Positions 1 to 6,235 of a stretch of DNA of 12,287 bases are shown here, one piece after another. The notes below the pieces were generated by a model. That model saw nothing but the letters and a program-made list of their open reading frames with translations. It searched no databases and had not been told where the DNA came from. A program made the position numbers and the translations under genes. The stretch's first letter is position 1. Each line of letters begins with the position of its first letter. The stretch is from an uncultured Faecalibacterium sp. (GTDB lineage Bacteria > Bacillota > Clostridia > Oscillospirales > Ruminococcaceae), in the NCBI GenBank assembly GCA_934561485.1, contig CAKTGS010000058.1, positions 1-12,287 of the forward strand. Direction: 5' to 3'.

Positions 1-58
1 CAGTCCAAACAAACTCCTTACCGCAGTCCTTGCAGACTAAAGTCTTGTCTTCAAACAT
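1..58 (-). CDS. Zinc-ribbon domain protein, N-terminal fragment (runs off the window)
   Basis: Only the first 19 codons are inside the window: MFEDKTLVCKDCGKEFVWT. The CKDC knuckle at residues 9-12 followed by GKEF is the start of a short probable zinc-ribbon protein that I recognise as common in clostridia; the second Cys pair should lie outside the window. The start is fixed by a strong Shine-Dalgarno GAGGAG at 67-72, 8 bases before the ATG, and by a consensus promoter further upstream. Function is unknown; zinc binding is inferred from the one visible CxxC. The gene reads away from ackA and has its own promoter, so it is a separate transcription unit. Confidence 0.75.
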   Translation of the reverse strand, partial: MFEDKTLVCKDCGKEFVWT

Positions 59-187
59 AGTAGTATCTCCTCTTTGTTAGTTCTTGCCCGCGGAAGGATT
101 GTAACCATACCTTTGGTTTTGGGACCATCGCGCTGATCAGTAAGCTTACCAGGGGCTTGAATGAATGGATGTCCTCGGATTGAGGAC
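59..187 (-). promoter_or_regulatory. Long 5' leader with a terminal hairpin
   Basis: This is the untranslated leader between the predicted start site and the zinc-ribbon ATG. It begins almost exactly with a 6-bp hairpin, GTCCTC-AATCC-GAGGAC (171-187), and contains a possible second weak stem (CUGGU/AUCAG) around a GTAAGCTTAC palindrome. It ends in the Shine-Dalgarno site. No known riboswitch class was recognised. A 5'-terminal stem can protect mRNA from 5'-end decay; that role here is inference. Confidence 0.45.
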
Positions 188-193
188 TTTCTT

Positions 194-222
194 ATTGTAC
201 CGTTAATTCCGGGTTTTGTCAA
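194..222 (-). promoter_or_regulatory. Promoter of the zinc-ribbon gene
   Basis: On the minus strand there is a perfect -35 TTGACA (217-222) and a -10 TACAAT (194-199) separated by 17 bases, a near-consensus housekeeping sigma promoter. Transcription should begin near 186-188, leaving a leader of about 129 bases before the ATG at 58. Confidence 0.85.
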
Positions 223-349
223 CCAAAAAACAAAGAGCGGCCATTGGATTTGTGGATATGGTACAAGATGGCAGAACTTCTTTGGGCAGATTTACCGGCA
301 GCGGCTGAAAAAAAGGAAAACGCGCCCGCCCTTTCCGGTGCACAGAACC
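223..349. other. Short intergenic gap, nothing recognised
   Basis: These 127 bases lie between the zinc-ribbon promoter and the ackA terminator. The small open frames here lack a Shine-Dalgarno site and resemble no family I know. I see no hairpin or promoter of note. Confidence 0.5.
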
Positions 350-386
350 AAAAAGGGCAGCACCCTCTCTGCAGAGGATGCTGCCC
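350..386 (-). terminator. Intrinsic terminator of ackA
   Basis: Read on the minus strand, GGGCAGCA pairs with TGCTGCCC (355-362 with 379-386), with a further CTCT/AGAG pairing inside, followed directly by five U residues (350-354). It lies 21 bases past the ackA stop, the expected place. This is a textbook rho-independent terminator. Confidence 0.88.
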
Positions 387-406
387 CATAAAAACGGGAA
401 ACGGGA

Positions 407-1603
407 TTACTTTTCCAGAACTTCCTTGGTGTCGCGGGCGATCATCAGCTCCTCATCGGTAGCAATGACCAGGGTGCGCACCTTGGCGCCCCAGGCAGTG
501 ATCTCGCACACATCGCCCACAGGGTGCTTGTTCTTCTCGGTGTCAATGCGGATGCCCAGCCAATCCATGTGGTGGCAGACCTTTGCACGGGCAATGGCAT
601 CGTGCTCACCGATGCCGCCGGTAAAGACGATGGCATCCACGCCGCCCATGGCAGCAATGTAAGCGCCAACGGTCTTCTTGATCTGGTAGTTCAGCATGTC
701 GGAAGCCAGCTGTGCGCGCTCGTTGCCGGCTGCAGCAGCCTCCTCCACGTCACGCTTGTCGCTGGAAACACCGGAAATGCCCAGCAGGCCGGACTTCTTG
801 TTCAGGATCTCGTCCAGCTCGTGGCCGGTGATGTTCAGGGTGTACTTCAGGTAGTTGACCACAGAGGGGTCCAGGTCGCCGCAGCGGGTGCCCATCATCA
901 GGCCGGCCAGCGGGGTCATGCCCATGGAGGTATCCACGACCTTGCCCTGGTCCACAGCGGCAATGGAAGAACCGTTGCCCAGGTGGCAGGTGATCAGCTT
1001 CAGGCGCTCAATGGGCTCCTCCAGGTACTCGGCAGCCTTGTGTGCCACGTACTTGTGGCTGGTGCCGTGGAAGCCGTAGCGGCGCACGCCGTACTTCTCG
1101 TAGTACTCGTAGGGGATGGCGTACATATAAGCCTTCGGGGGCATGGTGCTGTGGAACGCAGTGTCGAACACAGCCACCATGGGAATGTTGCCGAACACCT
1201 TGCGTGCAGCCTCGATGCCCAGGATGCCTGCGGGGTTGTGCAGGGGAGCCAGCGGGCTCAGCTCGCGGATGGTCTCAATGACCTCATCGGTGATCAGGCA
1301 GCTTTCCTTGAACTTCTCGCCGCCGTGCACCACGCGGTGGCCGATGGCGTTGATCTCGCTCACATCGTTGATGCACTTGCCCTCGCCGGTGGTCATCTTC
1401 TTCACGACCTCGGCAAAAGCCTCGGTGTGGGTGGGGAAGATGGCCGGGGTGGTGGCCTTGTGGCCGTTGGCCTCGTGGGTGATCATGCTGCTTTCCATGC
1501 CAATGCGCTCGCACAGGCCTTTGCACAGCACCTTTTCACCATCCATATCAATCAGCTGATACTTCAGGGAAGAAGAGCCGCAGTTAATAACCAGAACCTT
1601 CAT
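407..1603 (-). CDS. ackA: Acetate kinase
   Basis: Acetate kinase interconverts acetate + ATP and acetyl phosphate + ADP. In fermenters it runs toward ATP, giving substrate-level phosphorylation with phosphotransacetylase. The 398-residue product has the usual length and every signature: MKVLVINCGSSSLKYQL at the N-terminus (Asn7), GHRVVHGG (88-95, Arg90), VFDTAFH (Asp147), GFHGTSH (His179), GTRCGDLD (Arg240), FTGGIGEH (327-334) and ATDEE near the C-terminus (Glu384). These match the substrate and phosphoryl-transfer residues known in the ASKHA-fold acetate kinases. The ATG is chosen because it begins the conserved first strand and has AGGAGG (1612-1617) 8 bases upstream; the open frame continues further but without homology. 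No pta gene is adjacent. It is expressed from its own promoter and ends at a strong terminator. Confidence 0.98.
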   Translation of the reverse strand: MKVLVINCGSSSLKYQLIDMDGEKVLCKGLCERIGMESSMITHEANGHKATTPAIFPTHTEAFAEVVKKMTTGEGKCINDVSEINAIGHRVVHGGEKFKESCLITDEVIETIRELSPLAPLHNPAGILGIEAARKVFGNIPMVAVFDTAFHSTMPPKAYMYAIPYEYYEKYGVRRYGFHGTSHKYVAHKAAEYLEEPIERLKLITCHLGNGSSIAAVDQGKVVDTSMGMTPLAGLMMGTRCGDLDPSVVNYLKYTLNITGHELDEILNKKSGLLGISGVSSDKRDVEEAAAAGNERAQLASDMLNYQIKKTVGAYIAAMGGVDAIVFTGGIGEHDAIARAKVCHHMDWLGIRIDTEKNKHPVGDVCEITAWGAKVRTLVIATDEELMIARDTKEVLEK

Positions 1604-1673
1604 CTGTGTTGCCTCCTGTATGTTTTTGCTCCTGTCTGCCGATGCAAACAGGATTTTACAGATTCCTACGTTT

Positions 1674-1702
1674 ATTATATAATAGGGTGGGCGGCTTTTC
1701 AA
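1674..1702 (-). promoter_or_regulatory. Promoter of ackA
   Basis: On the minus strand TTGAAA (1697-1702) and TATAAT (1674-1679) are separated by 17 bases. The start site should be near 1667, giving a leader of roughly 64 bases with the AGGAGG site before the ackA ATG. Confidence 0.85.
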
Positions 1703-1771
1703 GGCGCAACCCTCGCAAAGCGGTAAAACTTGTGTACAAGGTTTTTGTACATCCTGCCCACAAATGCGCGG

Positions 1772-1799
1772 GAGACAGGATGTTTTCTGTATATATGAT
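1772..1799 (+). promoter_or_regulatory. Possible weak promoter of tmcAL
   Basis: A TATGAT (1794-1799) lies in an AT-rich patch, with a poor -35 match GAGACA (1772-1777) 16 bases upstream. No better plus-strand promoter is visible between ackA and tmcAL. The -35 is weak enough that this is only a candidate. Confidence 0.3.
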
Positions 1800-1819
1800 A
1801 TCATTTTAACAATCTTCCG

Positions 1820-1845
1820 GGGCGCGGGACGGCCTTTCCGCGCCC
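1820..1845 (+). promoter_or_regulatory. Leader hairpin just before the tmcAL ribosome binding site
   Basis: GGGCGCGG (1820-1827) pairs perfectly with CCGCGCCC (1838-1845) across a 10-base loop. It ends 5 bases before the GGAG ribosome binding site (1851-1854). It could modulate translation or stability of the tmcAL mRNA. There is no U-tract, so it is not a terminator. Confidence 0.5.
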
Positions 1846-1861
1846 AGAAAGGAGCATTGCC

Positions 1862-3067
1862 ATGAAGTTTGCAGGCATCATTGCCGAGTACGACCCCTTC
1901 CACAACGGCCATGCCTGGCAGCTGGCCCAGGCCCGGGCACTGGGGGCGCAGCGGGTGGCGGTGGCCATGAGCTGCGGGTTGACCCAGCGGGGTGCCCTGC
2001 CGCTGCTGCCGGAAGCTGTGCGGGTGCAGGCCGCACTGGAATGCGGGGCCGACCTGGTGTTTGCCCTGCCGGCCCCCTGTGCCTGTGCAGGAGCTGAGGC
2101 CTTTGCCCGGGCGGGGGTGCGGCTTCTGGCGGCGGCAGGCTGCGATGCCCTGGTGTTCGGGGCCGAAACGCCGGATGCTGATTTGCTGCTGGATGCCGCC
2201 CGGGTGCTGAACAGCGATGCCTACCAGCAGGCGCTGAAAGCACAGCTGGCCGCCGGGGCGCGCAGTTTTGCGGCAGCCCGGCAGGCGGCGGTGCAGGCGC
2301 TCTGCCCGGGCACAGAGCTTGCCGCCCTGCTGGATAAGCCCAACAACAACCTGGCCGTGGAATACTGCCGGGCCATTCTGGAACAGCACGCACCGCTCAC
2401 GCCGGTGCCGCTGCCGCGTGTGGGGGCAGGCCATGGGCAGGCCCTTGCCGAAAGCAGCCATGCACAGTTTGCCAGCGCCAGTGCTTTGCGCACCCTCTGG
2501 GCAGAGCAGGGGGCGGAGGCTCTGGCCCCCTATGTGCCGGAAAATGCACTAAAACTGTATAAAAAGGCGGAACTTGACGGACAGTATACGGATCTTGCCG
2601 CGGCGGGCCGGTGCGAACTGGCTCTGCTGCGGGCGGCCTGTGCAAAACCGGAGCCGTTTGCCCGGGTGCGCGGCATCTCCGAGGGCCTGGAACACCGGCT
2701 GGAACGTGCCGTGCGGCAAAGCACCACCCTGCCGGAACTGCTGGATGCCCTGACCACCGTGCGCTACCCCCGGGCACGGATGCGCCGCCTGGCCATGGAT
2801 GCTGCGCTGGGGTATACAGCCGGGAGCGTTCCGGTGCTGCCGCCCTACCTGCACCTGCTGGGGGCACGCCGGGACGCCCTGTCGCTGCTGGGGCGGGCGG
2901 CGCTTCCGGCGTCCCATGCGCTGGCCCGGCTGGAAAAAGAGGATGCGGCCTGCACCGCCATGGCAGCGGCCCAGGCGGCTGCGGGCGATTTTGGTGCCCT
3001 GTGCCGCAGAACACCGGGGCCGATGGGCGGGGTATATCGTCAAAAAATTATCTTTTTGACAAATTGA
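1862..3067 (+). CDS. tmcAL: tRNA(Met) cytidine acetate ligase
   Basis: TmcAL (B. subtilis YlbM) activates acetate with ATP to acetyl-AMP and transfers the acetyl group to C34 of elongator tRNA-Met, making N4-acetylcytidine. The 401-residue product begins with the nucleotidyltransferase motif AGIIAEYDPFHNGH (HNGH at 14-17), followed by MSCGLTQRG (36-44), GADLVFALP (62-70), DKPNNNLAVEY (158-168), FASASALR (203-210), EGLEHRL (274-280) and RYPRARMRR (301-309), all in family order. Length is close to the family's ~400. The segment usually written MSGNFVQRG is diverged here to MSCGLTQRG. GGAG at 1851-1854 sits 7 bases before the ATG. The gene is divergent from ackA, whose product makes or uses TmcAL's substrate acetate. 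No terminator follows; the next gene has its own promoter. Confidence 0.93.
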   Translation: MKFAGIIAEYDPFHNGHAWQLAQARALGAQRVAVAMSCGLTQRGALPLLPEAVRVQAALECGADLVFALPAPCACAGAEAFARAGVRLLAAAGCDALVFGAETPDADLLLDAARVLNSDAYQQALKAQLAAGARSFAAARQAAVQALCPGTELAALLDKPNNNLAVEYCRAILEQHAPLTPVPLPRVGAGHGQALAESSHAQFASASALRTLWAEQGAEALAPYVPENALKLYKKAELDGQYTDLAAAGRCELALLRAACAKPEPFARVRGISEGLEHRLERAVRQSTTLPELLDALTTVRYPRARMRRLAMDAALGYTAGSVPVLPPYLHLLGARRDALSLLGRAALPASHALARLEKEDAACTAMAAAQAAAGDFGALCRRTPGPMGGVYRQKIIFLTN

Positions 3068-3102
3068 CAAAAAATAATCGAAGAAATTTTATGCAATACC
3101 AC

Positions 3103-3131
3103 TTGTGTCGGGCGCAAATGTGGTGTATGAT
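3103..3131 (+). promoter_or_regulatory. Promoter of the GltD-like gene
   Basis: TTGTGT (3103-3108) and TATGAT (3126-3131) are spaced by 17 bases. This predicts a start near 3138 and a ~68-base leader ending in AAGGAGG (3193-3199). Two further TTGACA hexamers lie upstream at 3056-3061 and 3064-3069, straddling the tmcAL stop; the second has only a poor -10 (TTTTAT, 3087-3092). Confidence 0.65.
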
Positions 3132-3205
3132 TAGAACAAAGGACTGTTGGATACAACAAGAGAAAAGGATCGCAAATTCGCACAGGTATTTGAAGGAGGA
3201 AACAC

Positions 3206-4522
3206 ATGGCACTTCACGTTCTGGACGAAGCCAACCGCTGCCTGGGCTGCAAAAAGCCCCTGTGCCAGCAGGGCTGCCCCATCCACACCAATATCCCGGA
3301 GGTGATCCGGCTGCTGAAAGCCAATCAGATGGACGAAGCGGGCAAGATGCTGTTTGAGAACAACCCGCTCACCACTGTGTGCAGTCTGGTCTGCAACCAC
3401 GAGAATCAGTGCGAGGGCCACTGCGTGCGCAACCGGATGCCCAGCCACGACCCCGTGCATTTTTCCATCATCGAGGATTACATCTCCACTACCTATGCCA
3501 ACAAGATGACAGCCGGCCCTGCCCCCAAGAACGGCATGAAGGCTGCTGTTGTGGGTTCCGGCCCGGCAGGTCTGACCATTGCGGTGCTGCTGGCACGCTG
3601 GGGCTACGATGTGACCATCTTTGACGCCCGTGATAAGATCGGCGGCGTGATGCGCTACGGCATCCCCAACTACCGCCTGCCGGACAGCGTGCTGGACGAT
3701 TTCCAGTACCGTCACCTGGAGCTGAAAGGCATCAAGGTGCGCCCCAACACCACCATCGGCAAGACCATTACCATTGATGACCTGTTCCGCGATGGCTACA
3801 AGAGCGTGTTCATCGGTGCCGGTCTGTGGAAGGCAAACTCCCTGCACATCAAGGGCGAGAGCCTGGGCAATGTGGCCTTTGGCATCGACTATCTGGCCAA
3901 CTCCAAGGCCTTCCGCCTGGGAGATGACATTGCCGTGATCGGCGTGGGCAACTCCGCCATGGACTGCGCCCGTACCGCCATCCGCAACGGGGCACGCCAT
4001 GTGACCTGCTATGCCCGCCGCGATGAGAACTGCATCAGCGCCTCTGAGTACGAGGTGAGCTATGCCAAGCTCGAGGGCGTGGGCTTCCGCTTCTGCAAGG
4101 CTCCCGTGGAGATCCGCGAAAACGGTCTGATCTGCCGCGACACCGTGAAGGGCGAGGACGGCAAGTTCATCCAGGTGGAGGGCAGCGAGACCTTCTACCC
4201 CCACACCGGCGTCATCGTGTCGGTGAGCCAGGGCTCTGAGAGCAACCTGGTCAAGACCACCACCGGCATCGAGACCAATCAGAAGGGCCTGCTCACCGTC
4301 AGCGAGGACGGCAGCACCACCCGCGAGGGCGTGTTTGCCGGCGGTGACGCCGTGATGGGCGCCCGCACCGTGGTGGAGGCTGTGGCCGTGGCCAAGAAGG
4401 TGGCGGAATCCATGGACGCCTACATGAAGGCCCTGCCCAAGGAAGAAGCGGCAGACCCCTATGCCAACATCCCGGTGTTCCAGACCCCCACTTCGGACGT
4501 GCTGGCAAAGCAGAAAGTGTAA
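3206..4522 (+). CDS. GltD/NfnB-like FAD-dependent NAD(P)H oxidoreductase with two Fe-S motifs
   Basis: The 438-residue protein has the architecture of the glutamate synthase small subunit and its relatives. Residues 12-24 carry C-x2-C-x4-C-x3-C followed by P. Residues 59-73 carry C-x3-C-x5-C-x3-C. FAD binding is at GSGPAG (117-122), and the GGVMRYGIPNYRLP segment (146-159) is typical. NAD(P) binding is at GVGNSA (246-251) with ARR at 270-272, and the C-terminal FAD motif VFAGGDAVMGARTVVEA spans 376-392. Such proteins pass electrons from NAD(P)H through FAD and Fe-S centres to a partner. Neither a GltB large subunit nor an NfnA-like subunit lies in this window, so the acceptor is unknown and glutamate synthesis should not be assumed. 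AAGGAGG 6 bases before the ATG fixes the start. It is monocistronic by its promoter. Confidence 0.85.
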   Translation: MALHVLDEANRCLGCKKPLCQQGCPIHTNIPEVIRLLKANQMDEAGKMLFENNPLTTVCSLVCNHENQCEGHCVRNRMPSHDPVHFSIIEDYISTTYANKMTAGPAPKNGMKAAVVGSGPAGLTIAVLLARWGYDVTIFDARDKIGGVMRYGIPNYRLPDSVLDDFQYRHLELKGIKVRPNTTIGKTITIDDLFRDGYKSVFIGAGLWKANSLHIKGESLGNVAFGIDYLANSKAFRLGDDIAVIGVGNSAMDCARTAIRNGARHVTCYARRDENCISASEYEVSYAKLEGVGFRFCKAPVEIRENGLICRDTVKGEDGKFIQVEGSETFYPHTGVIVSVSQGSESNLVKTTTGIETNQKGLLTVSEDGSTTREGVFAGGDAVMGARTVVEAVAVAKKVAESMDAYMKALPKEEAADPYANIPVFQTPTSDVLAKQKV

Positions 4523-4559
4523 CCGTACTGTGGACGGTTTGTAAACAATCAGTTTTTTT
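4521..4559 (+). terminator. Possible weak terminator of the GltD-like gene
   Basis: AACCGT (4521-4526, overlapping the stop codon) can pair with ACGGTT (4534-4539), and a run of seven T ends at 4559. However, 13 bases separate the stem from the T-run, so this is not a classic terminator. The hairpin at 4581-4606 may share the job. Confidence 0.35.
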
Positions 4560-4580
4560 ATGGCGTCTTAGCCAATCTTT

Positions 4581-4606
4581 GCCGCTCCGTTGGTTGACGG
4601 GGCGGC
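4581..4606 (+). terminator. 10-bp hairpin containing the -35 of the DUF1538 promoter
   Basis: GCCGCTCCGT (4581-4590) pairs with ACGGGGCGGC (4597-4606), with one U-G wobble and a 6-base loop. Only a broken T-rich stretch follows (ATTTGGTTT), so it may be a weak terminator for the gene upstream. Because the -35 TTGACG sits in its loop and right arm, it could instead be an operator-like palindrome. Confidence 0.5.
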
Positions 4607-4622
4607 ATTTGGTTTGTATACT
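4594..4622 (+). promoter_or_regulatory. Promoter of the DUF1538-PII operon
   Basis: TTGACG (4594-4599) and TATACT (4617-4622) are separated by 17 bases, a strong match to the housekeeping consensus. Transcription should start near 4629, about 44 bases before the proposed GTG start. Confidence 0.8.
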
Positions 4623-4672
4623 ATAAATATACGTTGCATAAAATTGTACGAACTGGAAATGACTGAAAGGCG

Positions 4673-6223
4673 GTGGACGCAATTCTGAAAGCATCTCTCC
4701 CCAAACTGCGGGAAAAACTGCTGGAAGCGCTGCAGGCGGTGCTGCCCATTGTGGCCATTGTGCTGGTGCTGTGCTTTACGGTTGCGCCGGTGTCGCCCAG
4801 CATTCTGCTGTGTTTTCTGCTGGGCGCAGCCATGATCGTGGTGGGCATCATGTTCTTTACTCTGGGCGCAGAAATGAGCATGACCCCCATGGGCGAGCGT
4901 GTAGGCGCAGTGCTGACCAAAAGCCGCAGACTGCCGGTGATCCTGGGCATCGGTTTCCTGCTGGGGTTCCTCATTACCATTTCCGAGCCGGACCTGCAGG
5001 TGCTGGCCAACCAGGTGCCCTCCATCCCCAACCGGACCTTGATCCTGTCGGTGGCGGCGGGTGTGGGGCTGTTCCTGGCCGTGGCGTTTCTGCGTATGCT
5101 CATCGGCATCTCGCTGCCCCGGCTTCTGGTGCTGTTTTACGGCATCATTTTTGTGCTGGCGGCTTTTGTGCCCCGGGAGTTTCTGGCCGTGGCCTTTGAC
5201 TCCGGCGGCGTGACTACCGGCCCCATGACGGTGCCCTTTATCATGGCTCTGGGCGTGGGCGTGTCTGCCATCCGCGGCGACCGCCATGCCGCGGACGACA
5301 GCTTCGGCCTGGTGGCCATGTGCTCGGTGGGGCCGATCCTGGCTGTGCTCATTCTGGGCATTGTGTTCCGCGCCTCCGACAGCACGTACATCCCGCCGGT
5401 TTTGCCGGACGTGGCCGATTCGGTGGAGCTGTGGCAGCTGTTCCACGAAGGGCTGCCTGCTTATCTCAAGGAGATCGCCGTCTCGCTGCTGCCCATCATT
5501 GTGATGTTCGGGGTGTTCCAAGCCGTGGCCCTGCGGCTGGACAAGCGCACCCTGGGGCGCATCGCGGTGGGCCTGGCCTACACCTATGTGGGGCTGGTGC
5601 TGTTCCTCACCGGAGCAAACGTGGGCTTTATGCCTGCCGGTAATTACCTGGGGCAGGTACTGGCGGGGCAGAGCTTCCGCTGGCTGCTCATCCCCATCGG
5701 AATGCTCATCGGTTACTTCATCGTCAAGGCCGAGCCGGCCGTCTACGTGCTGAACAAGCAGGTGGAAGAGGTAACGGACGGTGCCATTTCGGCCCGGGCC
5801 ATGGGCATGGCACTTTCGGTGGGCGTGTCCCTCTCGGTGGGGCTGGCCATGGTGCGGGTGCTCACCGGCATTTCCATCCTGTGGTTCCTCATTCCGGGCT
5901 ATGCGGTGGCCATTGGCATCTCTTTTGTGGTGCCCAAGCTGTTTACCGCCATTGCCTTTGACGCGGGCGGTGTGGCTTCCGGCCCCATGACGGCCACCTT
6001 CCTGCTGCCGCTGGCCCAGGGAGCCTGCGTGGCCGCGGGCGGCAATATCGTCACCGATGCCTTCGGCGTGGTGGCCATGGTGGCCATGACCCCGCTCATC
6101 ACGGTGCAGCTGATGGGCCTGGCGGCACAGATCAAAACCCGCAGGGCACGCCGGATGCAGCCTGCAGCTGCCTGTGCCGGGGCCTTTGCCGACTGGCCGG
6201 ATGACGCCATTATTGAACTGTAA
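4673..6223 (+). CDS. DUF1538 family polytopic membrane protein (internally duplicated)
   Basis: I recognise this 516-residue, strongly hydrophobic protein as DUF1538; no biochemical role is established that I know of. It consists of two repeats about 250 residues apart. SEPDLQVLANQV (104-115) matches AEPAVYVLNKQV (353-364); RMLIGIS (141-147) matches RVLTGIS (395-401); AFDSGGVTTGPMT (174-186) matches AFDAGGVASGPMT (428-440); SFGLVAM (210-216) matches AFGVVAM (463-469). Each half contains several membrane segments, and a charged tail follows residue 487. Duplicated membrane halves with conserved GGV..GPMT loops suggest a transporter or channel (inference). The next gene, a tandem PII protein 12 bases downstream, suggests nucleotide or metabolite-gated activity. 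The start is uncertain: GTG at 4673 has AAAGG only 2 bases upstream, and an in-frame TGA at 4664 excludes earlier starts. Confidence 0.85.
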   Translation: MDAILKASLPKLREKLLEALQAVLPIVAIVLVLCFTVAPVSPSILLCFLLGAAMIVVGIMFFTLGAEMSMTPMGERVGAVLTKSRRLPVILGIGFLLGFLITISEPDLQVLANQVPSIPNRTLILSVAAGVGLFLAVAFLRMLIGISLPRLLVLFYGIIFVLAAFVPREFLAVAFDSGGVTTGPMTVPFIMALGVGVSAIRGDRHAADDSFGLVAMCSVGPILAVLILGIVFRASDSTYIPPVLPDVADSVELWQLFHEGLPAYLKEIAVSLLPIIVMFGVFQAVALRLDKRTLGRIAVGLAYTYVGLVLFLTGANVGFMPAGNYLGQVLAGQSFRWLLIPIGMLIGYFIVKAEPAVYVLNKQVEEVTDGAISARAMGMALSVGVSLSVGLAMVRVLTGISILWFLIPGYAVAIGISFVVPKLFTAIAFDAGGVASGPMTATFLLPLAQGACVAAGGNIVTDAFGVVAMVAMTPLITVQLMGLAAQIKTRRARRMQPAAACAGAFADWPDDAIIEL

Positions 6224-6235
6224 GGAGGGGGCCGC

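Noticed and set aside
524..1726. A 400-codon plus-strand open frame opposite ackA
   Set aside because: ackA is certain on the other strand; this product is Val/Ala/His/Leu-rich with no recognisable family.
1604..2461. N-terminal extension of the ackA frame upstream of its ATG
   Set aside because: It crosses the ackA promoter and runs antisense through tmcAL; the conserved protein starts at the ATG with AGGAGG before it.
3131..4204. A 357-codon minus-strand open frame opposite the GltD-like gene
   Set aside because: Antisense shadow without a ribosome site; the plus-strand protein has all family motifs.
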